Shown piece by piece: positions 1-12,700 of a stretch of 64,000 bases of DNA (position 1 is its first letter; every line of letters begins with the position of its first letter). Both the position numbers and the translations under genes were made by a program. Source of the stretch: Argentina anserina (lineage: Eukaryota > Streptophyta > Magnoliopsida > Rosales > Rosaceae); NCBI RefSeq assembly GCF_933775445.1, contig NC_065878.1, forward strand, positions 5,912,001 through 5,976,000, written 5' to 3'. The notes beneath the pieces are model-generated. The model was not told where the DNA came from, ran no database searches, and saw nothing but the letters and a program-made list of their open reading frames with translations.

Positions 1-197
1 TAGTCATACTCGGGAATGTAAATACTTTTGTCTAGTCTTCTTATTCCTATCAATGTAGTCATGCTCTGAAAGTTAATATTTGTCTACTGTTCTAAATCCT
101 CGATTTGCGCTCGCTTTACACTTTTTGGTGCAGCTGAGAATTTGGTGTCTGGATCTGAAGTAAAGGAGGAAGGTATGACATTGTGCAAAAGCTGATT

Positions 198-2760
198 TGA
201 CGCTGAACATAGTGAGTTGTTTCTTCCACTCCGTACTTTCTGTAGGAAAAAACTTTTTGAGTGTGTAACGAATATGATTATATCGAGTGAAGTTTGTTGC
301 ACAGATAACTCTCTTCTCTAATTAAATTACAACAGGTGAGATACAAGGAAGTAATAGTTGAAGGTACTGATGTAGCAAAAGCACTCATCAATTTTATTTC
401 GACATATTCAATTGAGGCTTTGGTACTTCTAGGCTTGCTGATGATAGGAACACAAAGTGTGACGTTCTTAATGTATATATGCCATATTCTTATGCTTTGT
501 TACTTCTTATTTAGTTGTTTTAGTTTCATATTTGTCATTTCTATGTTCTAAGGAGAGCTATTTCGAATTTGGAATGAATTGATGTTGAAATTGTGCAAGT
601 GTTAGAACTCCTTATTGAGCTAGGATTCCTTACTCGACTATGATTCTACTTTCCTATTTTCATTCTTTCTTATTCCTTAATCGACGATTTCTTTTCAGGA
701 AAGACAAATCATATTTGGAAAGAAAGAAGAGTTGCCGAGAAGCATTCCTAGTTGAACAAGAAAATCATGTTCGAGTTGAAGAAGGAGAAGAGGAGGCCAG
801 CCTAGCTACCTCTAGTTGGACCAAGGATGTTGCCGTGCAGCCCTTAAGTGATCTCCCTATTGGACTTGGTTTCCTACATCAAGTTGGATATGGAGTACAT
901 GAATCAAATCCATAACAAAGAGGATTTCAGTTTCCCAATTGGTTTCTATCTCCTAAATGGGACGGCAAGAAGGCTTCTTAGACTCCTATATATAGAGGCT
1001 CGGCCTCCCCATATTTTCATCATCAGCCTTGCACACAAAGCAACAGCCATAGCTCTGTCGAAATACTCTTCCATCCTCCAAGAAATCCTAAAACCGAAAT
1101 TCATCCTTTTCCACCCTTTGGATTCGAAGCAAGTAGCCTAGGATCTTCGTTTGCTTGGAATAAACCCCGTAGGATTATTTCAAAGTGTAACTCTATGATC
1201 TTCATGTTTTATTTCGGTTTTATATAATCTTGTTCTTGGATGATTTCTGTTTTTGTTTTGTTAAAGTTCAATTCAATCTTGTCTATGAGATAGTTGTTCT
1301 TTCGAATTGTGTATGATATAAAGATTTCGATTTCTCTTTCAATGATTTCTGTTTTGATGCCGTGAGTTATTGTTTCATGTTCTTGATCAAATTTCGATGT
1401 GTTCTTATATTGCATGTGTGATTGAGACAAGTAGTTGATGTTGCATATGTTAATCATTCAAAGTTAGTAACGATTATGATACAAGTAGTTGAGTAATTGT
1501 TCTTTGGTTTTTCACCGATTTTTGGTTCTAAGTTCGGCAGTGGATAGGTATTTAAACATGTTGATTTCTCTATGTGATACGTAATTGCATGATGAATTGG
1601 TATGTTAGAATTCGTAGCAAGACAAGTAGTTAAGCTCGATTGTATCCATGTATTAGGAACCAAGTAGGAACTTGATGCATAATCGAACTTAGTTTGGAAC
1701 CTTGATACCTACGGCATGAACATGAATGAGAAGGGAATTCGATGGTCTTTGTTCTTACATGATTTGTTTGGTGATTGTTTATGTGTTGGTTGGTTGATCA
1801 CATATATATATTAGTTTAGGTTTTATTTACTGTTTTTATAACTCAATCCGAATCTAAATCAAACCTTTTATATCTTTATGAATTCGTGTTAAGTATTGTG
1901 ATCCTAAGCCCTGGCTGGATCCCCGGTTTGTGAACGATACCCTCTTGCTTTATACTACTAATGATGTGTTCATGGTTAAATATTGATGTCGAGTAATCGA
2001 GCATTCATCAGCTGACCTTCAAAAAGTGACTTCGTCAGGTGATTATATAAACAAAATTTACATATATTCTGACCTTTTGTTACAGCTTTTACTTTAAGAA
2101 TTTTCGACAAAGCTCAATATGCATTGCTACTGATCACACACTCCCTTTCTAAATGCAAAAGAGCATTCCATAATACTACAGACATCCCAAGCAATGTATC
2201 AAAAGGGCACTGGTTTCATGCATTGTATACGTCACTGGCAAGGGAAAGGTCAGTCATGTGCAATGAGCAACCAGTAAATTACCCCCAGAAGCTCATAATA
2301 AGCAAATGCATTACCTACTTAGTAGCAATGTTCGGACTCATATGTTTCTGAATCCATGCGGAACCAGAAACCCAGAGGTGTTGTATCACTTTCAATATAC
2401 TTTTGTCTGGTTTTTAATTCTATTTGTACTTTCTCACTCATTTTCTTTGGATTGCTAAATCATCAGGGAGGAAGAACACACAACCAACACTGTAATGCTC
2501 AAATAGATCATGACAATGGAATCAGTGAGCTCTGTGATTATTTGAATATATGTGCGCGTGTGTGTAGCTGTGCTGGTTCTATTTTTGAGAGTTTAATGAG
2601 AGAGGACTAACTGTATAGAAATGCAATTCTTTTTTCAGGTTCACCATGGGACAAGCTTCATCAAACAAACTCATTGCCGACGATGGAGAATCAAATGTGT
2701 GTCCGCAGTGTCCATATGCCCCTATTGTTGCTGAACATAAAACCAGGTTCTTACTGTTAC
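198..2760 (+). pseudogene. U-box/USP receptor-like kinase N-terminal fragment, copy A
   Basis: This is a decayed N-terminal part of a plant U-box domain protein kinase (PUB35/PUB52 type), the class with a universal-stress-protein (USP) domain at the N-terminus. After an acceptor at about 334, an exon reads VIVEGTDVAKALINFIS..IEALVL, the typical USP stretch of these kinases. The same exon resumes at 2011 after a solo LTR (442-2010) and ends at an AG|GTGATT donor near 2038. A second coding block at about 2150-2300 keeps TTDIPSNVSKG, the conserved end of the USP domain, and a third near 2640 starts FTMGQASSNK. Frames are broken and no U-box or kinase domain follows. The upstream intron is closely similar to that of copy B, so A and B are a tandem duplication. 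Family assignment rests on recognised motifs; the exact paralogue is unknown. Confidence 0.68.
442..2010 (+). mobile_element. Solo LTR, gypsy family 1, with TSD GCTGA
   Basis: A 1569-bp sequence begins TGATAGGAAC and ends ATTCATCA. It is flanked on both sides by the 5-bp repeat GCTGA (437-441 and 2011-2015), the signature of LTR-retrotransposon integration. No internal retroelement sequence is present, so this is a solo LTR left by LTR-LTR recombination. A TATA-like CTATATATAGAGG lies near 987, as expected for an LTR promoter. Related copies lie at 37828-39544, 41105-42820 and 43291-44990. Removing it and one GCTGA rejoins the interrupted USP exon of the surrounding pseudogene. Confidence 0.88.
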
Positions 2761-3519
2761 CGTCATTCTTGTTGTACTAGTTCCTTCTGTGTGTATCTTC
2801 ACCATTTGATTTTGTTTTGATTTTGAGTTTTTGGTTATATTGATATGTTAATAGACCATATATTCTTTCAATTCTTTTACGAAGTTTGTGGACTTGTCCC
2901 AGATTCACTGTGTAAAATCTTAATAAATATATTGATCTTCTTTCTGTCTATTTCAGCAAATCAAATATGTAGTCATAATTGGATGAAAGCATGAAACAAC
3001 CTCATGGAAAAAGTAGTATAACAGCATATGGTTTAGGGAATTTTGTCATTGCTAACATTGCCAATATTCCATTATTAATGAACTCGGGAGATTTTAGTTA
3101 GGCGAAAGTTCATAATTGATGATCTGTTTCCCAATCCTTGAATTATTTACGTTCTTAACATAAATAGGTTATAGCATAAATATTTCCAGAAAGGGAAAAG
3201 ATCATAAGCATAACTGAATTTCAGAGATTCTGTGACAGAAGTATGCATGGAAAGGTTCATTTACATGTGATGGACTGATTGTGTGGAGGAGAATGAGTTG
3301 TTGAATGTGGAGACGCATTACAGTGTGAAAGAAATTATGTCCAGTGGTTGATGAGGAGAAGTTTTTTTCTTTTGTTTCCTCAACATACTGTATTACAACA
3401 TTGTTTGCAGGTTTGTTTTGAAATTGTAGGCAAGTATACATCTTTATCATAGGTATCAGTTGACAAAAATAGCTGCGTGCTCTTATCAATGGTATAAACA
3501 GATAACTGCTTTCGTGTTA
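2761..3519. other. Spacer between pseudogene copies A and B
   Basis: About 760 bp of AT-rich sequence lies between the duplicated kinase fragments. It has no recognisable coding block, repeat or terminal signature. A 95-codon minus-strand open frame here has no motif I recognise and is probably chance. Old intron or intergenic sequence of the ancestral kinase gene is the simplest reading. Confidence 0.4.
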
Positions 3520-5050
3520 TATTTGACGCTGACTATAGGGAGTTGTTTCTTCCACTTCGTACTTTCTATAAGAAAGACATTTGGAGTGTTAAACGAATAT
3601 GATTATATTGTGTGTAGTTTGTAGCACAAGTAACTCTCATCTCTAACTAAATATACACTTACAACAGGTGATATGCAAGGAAATAATAGTTGAATATACT
3701 GATGTAGCAAAAGCACTCATCAATTTTATTTCGACACATTCAATTGAGGTTTCGGTACTTGCAGCACCTTCAAAAAGTGGCTTCTTCAGGTGATTATATA
3801 AACTTATATCTGATTTGGTTCTTGCATTCTCTAATTATCCATAATAATGCAACACAGCAATTTCTCATCAAATTGTTGTTTGGCCCTCTGTATGGTGACT
3901 TGTCTATTTGGTTAATCGCAACTTAATAAGGTAAATTTTTGCAAGCAAAATAAAAAAAAATCTGAGCTTTATTTCAGCTTGTACTTTAATTTTTTTTGAC
4001 AAAGCTCAATATGCAGTGCTACTGTGTACACACTCCTTTTTGAAATTCAAAACAGCATTCAACAAGACTACAGACATCCCAAGCAGCGTGTCAAAAGGGG
4101 CACCGGGTTTTTGCTCTGTGTACATCATTGGCAAGGGAAAGGTCAGTCATGTGCAATCAGCAACCACAAAATTACCCCAGCAGATCGTAATAAGCAAGCA
4201 AATACATTACCTACTTAGCAATAGTTGGGACTCAAATGTTTCTGAATCCATGTGAAACCAGCAACCCAGAGGTTATCACTTTGGAAACTCTTATATCAGG
4301 CATTTTATTAAGATACTTTTATCTGGTATTTATTTTTATTTGTACTTTCTCACTCATATTCTTTTGTACTCTCTCACCAGAGAGGACAAGAACACAATAC
4401 CAACACCGTAATGCTCGAATAGATCATGACATTGGAATCAAGTGAGCTCGGTGATTAATTGAATATATGTGTTTGTGTGTACTGTGCTGATTCTATTTTT
4501 GAATAAATGCAATTTTTTTCAGGTTTACCATGGGACAAGCTTCATCAAACAAATTATATGAAATGTCACCAGGCAGCTTTATTTCATTCACAAGTGTAGC
4601 TAAAGAAGACCAAGCGTTGATGGCATCGTGGAATCAGGAATGCACTCCCAACAATCATTAAACTCAGACATAACAGCAGCTCTACCTCTACACAGTTCTA
4701 CTCGATAACCTAATTCATTGATATGAACTCCTCATTATCCTCAACTCAGACTGGACAATCATGGTCATCCCAATATATGGTAAGACAATAACCTCTAGTT
4801 GACTCGCAAGCGATTCAAATGCTTCTGTATTGTCCAATAAGTAGAGCAATATCTATGACTTTTGAGTGATCACTGTACTGCAATCAATTGTATACATAAA
4901 TTTAGAAATATTTCAGTCATAATGTGTAATTTTTCTTGCCAACTATAGAAAGAAGTAGAAGATGAGATGACGAGACTCAAGCTAGAGCTGAGCAAACAAT
5001 GGAAAATGTACATTGCGGCCTGTAAGGACAGCCTGACATCAAAACAGAAG
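3520..5050 (+). pseudogene. U-box/USP receptor-like kinase N-terminal fragment, copy B
   Basis: This is the second copy of the duplicated kinase fragment. The exon 3668-3789 (after ACAACAG) encodes EIIVEYTDVAKALINFIS and ends SKSGFFR at AG|GTGATT. Around 4050-4190 comes TTDIPSSVSKGAPGF followed by VYIIGKGKVSHVQSAT, the hallmark end of the USP domain in PUB-type kinases. Near 4530 MGQASSNK repeats copy A. An exon ending at 4779 contains QTGQSWSSQ, and exon 4949-5050 encodes EVEDEMTRLKLEL followed by YIAACKDSLTSKQK, matching the coiled coil that precedes the kinase domain. Stops and frameshifts interrupt the 4550-4780 segment. The protein stops short of the kinase and U-box domains; a copia element begins at 5231. 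Confidence 0.75.
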
Positions 5051-5230
5051 GTATTGATTGATGTGAACCTTTCATTTCTCCCTAAAACACAAAACATATG
5101 TGACATCTTCACTACTATAACTAGAAACTCTCATTTGGTAACAACTTTACCAAAAAACATGCCAAGAGAATATAAACTGAAGTAATAATATACGGGAGGG
5201 CTAAAAAAATAAAATAGTAAAATAAAAAAG

Positions 5231-5415
5231 TGATGCAAGATGAAATAATTGTGTATTATTGAATGATATGGGGGCCTATATATAAGCATTACAAAAACCA
5301 CAATCTCGTAGGATTCGGAGTCCTAATATATTACGGAGATGCTAATCTATCTCCTAACAGGAAACCTATTAGGCTAAAACACACACATGGGTAGAATAGT
5401 AATTCTCCCGGAACA
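5231..5415 (-). repeat. 3' LTR of the copia element, with PPT
   Basis: In the minus sense it starts TGTTCCGGGAG and ends CTTGCATCA, 185 bp, with TG..CA termini. The adjacent internal bases 5416-5425 read TAAGGGGGAG on the minus strand, a standard polypurine tract directly before the 3' LTR. It differs from the 14472-14651 LTR at a modest number of positions plus small indels, so the insertion is not recent. Confidence 0.8.
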
Positions 5416-5856
5416 CTCCCCCTTATGTCGCATGCCTAGGTTGCATGGCGCAAAACGTTACCTCGGTAAAAACCTTGTCAAGCAAAACAAAAACCTCTTG
5501 GGTAAAACAAAAGCTTGATCGAAGGGAAAAAGAGCACAACGCACAAACTACTTAAAGATCTTAACATGTGATGTAGACTCCCCCTGAAGTCTACCAAACT
5601 CTAAAGTTCCGATAAACGACGCATGCCAATGCTCTTCACATGTTTCACAAAAGTAGATTTAGGCAAAGACTTGGTGAACAAATCTGCAACATTGGATTAT
5701 GAACTCACTTGATTGATCTGAACATTCAAGAACTTCTATTGTTGAACGTTATAGAAGAACTTGGGCGAAATATGCTTGGTGTTGTCTCCCTTGATGAAAC
5801 CTAACTTTGTGTGCTCTATATAAGCTGTATTATCTTCATAAATGCACGTAGGTTGA

Positions 5857-6350
5857 TCAGTTGTAGAGACTAATCCACAAGAACGAGTGATCATAGCCCA
5901 ACACATTCTTTAACTGCTTCATGGAGGGCGATGATCTCTGTGTGATTCGAAGAAGTAGCAACAAGAATTTGCTTCGTGGATCTCCAAAATATCGTCGTAT
6001 TCCCAATGGTAAACACATAACGGGTTTGAGAACGAGCCTTATGAGGGTCAGAGAGGTACCATGGTCAGCATAACCAACTAACAAGTTGTTTGGAGTCTTT
6101 GCATCGGTGGAATGAGCTGCACGGGACCGGTTGCTGATCTCGGCACCGTGCACGGTCTCCACGCCAGAGCGACCGGCGGCGTCGCTGCGGCGTACAGCAG
6201 CAAGACCGGGGCCGACGACGGCGGTGGTGTGGGTAGATATCGTGGCGGTGTTCTCTCTTCAATAGGGGTAGAACAATCCCATGTCAAGGGAACCTTTCAA
6301 GTACCGAAACAAATGCTTGATTCCATTTCAATGATGTAGCGTAGGCGCGG
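5857..6350 (-). pseudogene. Copia RNase H region with GC-rich linker
   Basis: The minus-strand frame ending at 5857 reads NNLLVGYADHG, then LVLKPVMCLPLG and TQRSSPSMKQLKNVLG. This is a decayed form of the copia RNase H (typically VGYADAGYLSDPHKARSQTGYVF and later a HAE motif). Upstream, 6118-6258 is a conspicuously GC-rich stretch that stays open in the same frame (AVVGPGLAAVRRSDAAGRS) and links RT to RNase H. Its composition differs sharply from the AT-rich surroundings. It could be a family-specific linker or a captured piece. No complete RNase H can be assembled in one frame. Confidence 0.6.
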
Positions 6351-6627
6351 AGCTAAATCTAGCTAATAACACTATGAAAGATATGTTCGGTCTAGTGCAT
6401 TGAGCAAGATACAATAGTGCCCTAATTGCACTAAGGTATGGAACTTCAGGACCAATAACTTCTTCATCGTCCTCATTAGGACGGAATGGATCTTTCTTGA
6501 TATCTAGACTTCAGACGACCATGGGAGTAGACAATGGACTGCATAGATCCATATTGAAACATCGAATCATATTCTGTGTGTAATTCGACTGATGGACTAA
6601 GATGTCGTCAGCCCTATGCACACAAGC

Positions 6628-7137
6628 TCAAGGCCGAGATAGAATTTCGTCCTTCATCTCAAATTCCGACTTCAAATAAGACACGGTCTCTTCAATCTCA
6701 TCAAGAGTACGAATTATATTCATGTCATCAACATAGACCGCAACGATGACGAATCTAGAATTTGTCTTTCGTATGAACACACATGGGCATAGTTCATCAT
6801 TCTTAGAACCCCTTCTCACCAAGTATTGATGCAACCGATTGTACCACATTCTTCCGGATTGCTTCAACCCATGCAATGAACGACGTAATCTGACTGCATG
6901 AGCACTCTGTGGTCTAGAGGTACTTGATGGAAGTAAAGGTAGTCCCTCTAGAGCTTTCATGTATATCTTTGCTTCAAGATCCCCATAGAGATAAGCTGTG
7001 ACCACATCCATAAGCTGCATGTTTAGTCTTTCGGACACTACCAGACTAATAAGGTAGCGGAAGGTAATGATGTTCATAATAGGAGAATAAGTCTCTTCAT
7101 AGTCAATACCAAGTCGTTGTGAGAATCCTTGCGCCAC
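6628..7137 (-). pseudogene. Copia reverse transcriptase fragment
   Basis: A 169-aa open segment of copia reverse transcriptase. It contains AQGFSQRLGIDYEETYSPI, then MQLMDVVTAYLYGDLEAKIYM (normally DVxTAYLYG), RSLHGLKQSGRMWYNRL, and the active-site box VAVYVDDMNII. The order and motifs are the Ty1/copia RVT_2 type. The frame ends downstream of YVDD at a stop, and the C-terminal part of RT lies in other frames towards 6340. The YVDD aspartates are intact, but the flanking pol is broken, so activity is not expected. Confidence 0.85.
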
Positions 7138-7248
7138 AAGTCTCTTGCCTTATAACACACGATCTCGTTCATCTCATTACGCTTACGAACGAACACCCAT
7201 TTATGTCCAACTGATTTGACATCTCTTCGCTAATGAGTCAAGTTCTGC

Positions 7249-8930
7249 CTAAATTGCCGGGACATCCAACCGTGCCGGTACATTTGCAGTGGGTATGTTT
7301 GATTTCGTCACTTTAGCAATATCTACAAAGCCATCGGGTATCGAATCCGCAACTTTCTGGAGGTCGATAATGCGTTGCACTTCTAACTCACTTTGAGAAT
7401 TGCGGGGATCATAATGAGACATAGTGGGGACACACCAGGTCAATTCCTGACGTTCATTTGGAATGATAACATTCCCATCTCCCCCTAACGACGGGAAGCA
7501 TGTCTCATCAAAGTGACAATCTACAAATCTTGCACTATAGAGATCTCCGATGGTTGGTTCTAAGTAGCGGACAATCGTTGGGGAATTATAGCCAACATAG
7601 ATACATAATCATCTATGAGGACCCATCTTAGTATGCAGTGAAGGCGTAATAGGCAGATAGACGTCGCAACCAAAAATGCGTAAGTGTGAAATATTGGGTT
7701 CGTAACCAGTTACCATCTGGTACGCACTAAACGCTTGGTTAGCCGTGGGTCTGAAACGAATAAGTGTCACTGCATGCAACACTGCATATCCTCACGTAGA
7801 GACCGGCAGGTTAGTACCCATAAGCATTGCCCGAGCAACAAGCTGAATACGCTTGATGGTAGCCTCTGCTAGACCGTTCTATGAATGAACATGAGGAATA
7901 GGATGTTCAACTTCATCCAAATAGACATGCATTAATCATCAAAAGTTTTGGAGGTGAATTCTCCAGCATTATCCAAACGAATGGATTTGATAGGATAGTC
8001 AGGGTGGTGAGCCCGAAGTTTGATAATCTCAGCTATAAATTTAGCAAATGCAGCATTCCTTGTGGCTAACAAAGCGACGTGTAACCAACGCGTCGATACA
8101 TCAACTAATACCATAAAATATCGAAAAGGTCTGCATTCTGGTTGAATAGGTCCACAAATGTCACATTGGATACGTTGTAAGAATGGAATGTTCTCGGTCG
8201 AAGCCTTAGCAAAAGAAGTTCTTTCTTAAAATTTAGAAAGAGAACAAGCTTTGCAAAACGAGCGATGGGCATCGGAAATTGCCGTGGAGGCATTAGAAAG
8301 CACGGGAGGCATCACAAGCTCCTGTGACCGACGACATGAAAGTCGTGGCACGGCCTCACCGTGTGGAGCACGGGTGAGGTGATTCTCCAATCGCTTCTGG
8401 GACTTGAAAAATGGATGACCATATGAATTCTTAAGAAATCTAATCATCATTGCACGTCTAGGGTGCCCGAGATGATGGGCATGCCAAAGTATATAAGAGT
8501 CTGAATCACAAAAGTTGTGTTCAACCGCATATGATTCAAAGATTCGAATGGATGTAAGATACAAACCATTCCCAAGACTCTTCATCTTCTTTAAGATGCA
8601 GCGCTGGCCTGCGTTCTCAGAGGTAACACAAAGATATTCCTCTTCATTCTCAACATAAGTATCGAGGTGAAAACCATTGGCACGTATGCCCTTAAAACTT
8701 AGCAAGGTGCGGGGAGACTTCGGCGCATAAAGAGCTTCTACGACGTTGAGTGTCGTACCATTAGGCAACATGAAAGAAGCAGTGTCTCTTCCTGGAATGA
8801 TGGATTTCGAGCCAATCATTGTAGTCATCAAAGAAGTCGAAAACACTAGATCCGTGAACAACTGCATGTGCCATAGGACTGTGTGAGTTGTTCCGCAATC
8901 AGCTAGACATTCGATTTCGCCGCGGGACAT
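7249..8930 (-). pseudogene. Copia protease and integrase segment
   Basis: The minus-strand ORF 8226-8930 starts MSRGEIECLADCGTTHTVL, a copia aspartic protease with D-C-G where D-S-G is usual. It continues to the GAG_pre-integrase box WHAHHLGHPRRAMMIRFL, a degenerate H-C zinc module. The integrase core follows in another frame at 7932-8114 (MVLVDVSTRWLHVALLATRN and IRLDNAGEFTSKTFDD), carrying two of the three catalytic acidic residues. Further integrase/linker remnants extend to 7249. At least three frame changes or stops interrupt it. Confidence 0.8.
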
Positions 8931-8939
8931 TTACAAAAT

Positions 8940-9779
8940 GACAATTAAGAAAGTTAGCAACACGGGAACAATTTCATTCAATACGTCGTAGGATATTGTA
9001 AGAAAGGGAATCAGAACAAAGTGCGATCCCATCAAATGTATCACATGGCATTAGTACTACATTCTTCAACTAAAGAGTTGGAAAACATGGTATTAAAGCA
9101 GTGAAATACCAAACAGTAAGCGAGGGTGGTAGAAACCATCCAAAAATGGTGTGGAAACATACACAAAGAGTGTCGGTGAGTGCATATAACAGACGTAGAG
9201 AAAACCGGAAAACTAACCCGAAAAACCATGTCCAAAGAACTAAAAACCGGGTGAAATTTGGACTAGGAAATGACAGTAAGGACTGCTGGAAATATGCCGG
9301 AAAATAACGAGAAACAATGAAAAAATCGTCGAAAAACTCACCGGAAACCGGCGGCACCGATTACCAAAAAACCGGCCGGCGGAACAATGAAAAAATTGTC
9401 GAAAAACTCACCGGAAACCGGCGGCACCGATTACCGAAAAACCGGCCGGCGGCGGCCGGTATAGAGGCCGGAGCTTCAGGTCTGACAGGGGACACCGACA
9501 GGAACCGGATGGCGGTGCCGGAAACATCAGAAAGTGGCCGGAAGGCAGTCAATACGCCGGTAAAACGCCAAAAAACGTTCCGGAAATGCCGAAACAATAA
9601 CCGTGTACGGCCAAGGGCCAAATGACGTCGTTTTTGACGTTCCGAGGTCCATTTTCCAAATTTGAAGTTCCAAATTCACAATGTAGTGCTATTAGGGTCC
9701 CATGTAACCCAAAAACGTCCAATTTGAAAACCACGTGCTATAGTAACGATGAGTTTCACACGTTGATCATCATGCTATG
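8940..9779 (-). other. Copia gag-protease spacer with 70-bp tandem duplication
   Basis: This segment lies between the protease start and the inserted LTR. It shows no gag zinc knuckle. Its main feature is a direct duplication of about 70 bp (9313-9382 and 9383-9452) rich in CCGG and GGCACCG. Related copia families have a spliced-out spacer before the protease ORF, so this may be an intron-like region; that is an inference. The C-terminal half of gag is missing, which suggests a deletion at the LTR junction. Confidence 0.45.
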
Positions 9780-12700
9780 TGATAGATCGTTCGTTAGAAC
9801 GTCTATAAAATACCCTGAAAAACATCATCGTTACTATATAATAAGCAGAGATCGTTTAGTCCAAGGAATCAAAGGTAATCAAAACCCTTATCATGTTATT
9901 GTGGGATTTGATTTGGATTATAAAACTACTACTTAAAATAAATCCTAAATTACTTATATACAATTGATCTACCACTCATCACATAACCAAAACACGAATT
10001 CTACTCAAGAAACATGTATGACATGCATAGAACAACCAATAGGCAGCAACAATTTTCGATTATTTCTTAGTCCATTTCAATTCCAATTCTAATTAGAGCC
10101 CTAAGCGGTTCATCTAATCGTTAAGACTTCTTAATTATTTAGAATCAACGAAGCGTTCAATCCTAAATATATGCTAAAAAGAGTTCAACATAACGAAGCG
10201 TACTAGTAAACAACAAAGTAGCACATAAACACATTAAGTCGAATTGGAGACATGTAAGAAAGCATGACGTCACTCATCTTGATTAAGCATGCAAATTCCT
10301 AGAACTATCACAATCCTAAACAAGTACCAATAATTGAAACACGAAACGCATATGCGATTAAAGAACACTTTGGTGAATGAAATCGCAACCTTAGGAGAAC
10401 CATGGCCTTGGCTTCCTCAAGCATTGATTTAGATGTACAATTCAAGGAATCAATTTTAATAAAACCTAAAAGGAAATCGGAAACCCTATTGCCCTAAGTC
10501 ATAACACATGACATACACACATATTCAAGAGTTCATACAATCAAAACATAAAACCAAATAAGTCTGAAAATATGTTCTTCATATATGAAAACGAAAATGA
10601 CATCCTTCATTCAATGAAATCGAAATTTGCAGAAAACCAAAAGAAAGATTACAAGCCATGGATAAATCACACATTAGAAACCTTGAAGGATGAAACAAGG
10701 ATGATTTCGATTATGGAGAGGCAAGAAGATGAGCACGGCTATGGTGGTGATGGATGAAGTTTTTGGCTTGAATTTTCTAAATATATTTTGGCAGAGGTTC
10801 GGTCTAGCTTTGTGATAGAATGGTGATGCCAATTGTGAAAGAATGCCGTGCTATATATAGAGGAAGGAGGAGAGGAGAGCAGCTCGGCATTGGGCTGGAT
10901 CAAAGTGAATGTGTGGCTGTGATCTTCTCTCTTCAATTGGATCAAATGGCTCTCTTTATTTCCTTGAATTATTCAGCCTTTATCTCCTTTATTATCTAAG
11001 TGTGTCACGGCTGTAACCCCTTGAAAATCTGAATGGATGGCACGGCAAAGACTCCTACATAATCTCTAAAGCTTCATACGGCTTGAAACTCCTTGTTTCT
11101 CTCCTTGTTTTGCCGTGTGAGTCTCTAGAGTACACGGCTTGATCTTCAATTTAATCTTCTTGAATTATCCTTTCAATTTTGAAAATCATCTCCTTAATTC
11201 CTTGAATAAATTGGCACGGCATAAGACTCCTTATCCCTTGTGGATTTGTATTTAAGTCGTGAGTCTTCTCTATGTGTCACACAGATTCCTTGATTTCCTC
11301 TAGCCATGAATATCTTCTTCTTCAAGCTCCTTGCTGATAGAGCGTTTTGTTAGAACGTCTATAAAATACCCTGAAAAATATCATCGTTAGTATAGAATAA
11401 GCAGGGATCGTTCAGTCCGGGAAATCAAAAGGGCCTCAACACTTATCATGTTATTGGGGGATTTGAGTTTGGATTCTAAGACTACTACTTAAAATAAATC
11501 CTAAATTACTTATATACAATTGATCAACCATTCATCACATAACCAAAACACGAATTTCACTCAAGAAACATGTATAACACGTATAGATCAACATATAGGC
11601 AACAAGTATTTTCGATTATATCTAAGTCCATTTCAATTCCAATTCTAATTAGAGTCCGAAGCGGTTCATCTAATCGTTAAGACTTCTTAGTTATTTAGAA
11701 TCAACGAAGCGTTCAATCCTAAACATATGCTAAAGAGAATTCAACATAACGAAGCGTTCTAGTTAAACAACAAAGTAGCACATAAGCACATTAAGTCGAA
11801 TTGGAGACATGTTACACAAGCATGGCGTCACTCATCTTGATTAAACATGCGAATTCCTAGAACTTTCACAACCCTAAACAAGTATCAATTATTGAAACAC
11901 GAAGCGCATATTCAATCAAAGAATACTTTGGTGAATGAAATCGCAACCTTAGGAGAACCATGGCCTTGGCTTCCTCAAGCATTGATTTAGATGCACAAGT
12001 TCAAGGAATAAATCAAAATAAAACCTAAAACCAATTCGAAAACCTACTGCCCCTATTCATCTAGCACGGCATACATACATATTTCAATGAATTCATACAA
12101 TCAAAACATAAAACCAAAGAAGTCTGAATTTATGTTCTTCATATATAAAACCGAAAATCACATCCAAGAATTCATACAATGAAATCGAAAATTGCAGAAA
12201 ATAAAAAGAAAGATTACAAGCCATGGATGAATCACACATTAGAAACCTTGAAGGATGAAGCAAGGATGAATTCGGATTTGGAGAGGCAAGGAGATGAGCA
12301 CGGCTTGGTGGAGATGGATGAAGTTTTTGGCTTGTAATTTTCTGGATGGATTTTGGCAGAATTTCGGCTTGCTTTGTGAGAGAATGGTGATGAATTTTCT
12401 GAAGGGAGGCCGAGCTATATATAGAGGAAGGAGGAGAGGAGGCTGCTAGGTTTTGGGCTGATCCATGGAGGATGGACGGCTGTGATGTTGCTGCCATGAT
12501 GAGATCGAATGGCTCTCCTTTTCCTTGGATTAATTCAGCTTTTATCCCCTTGTTTCTCTAGGGTTACACACGGCTGGACTCCTTTTTATTTGCTGAATTG
12601 ATAAGGCACGGCTCTCTTTGATTGAATGGAGGGATAGCACGATTGAAACTCCTTCTTTTCCTCTAGATATTATCTCCAAAATTCTGAAATTAATCTCCCT

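Noticed and set aside
9313..9452. CRISPR-like repeat array
   Set aside because: Only two adjacent units with no spacers; it is a simple tandem duplication in a plant retroelement.
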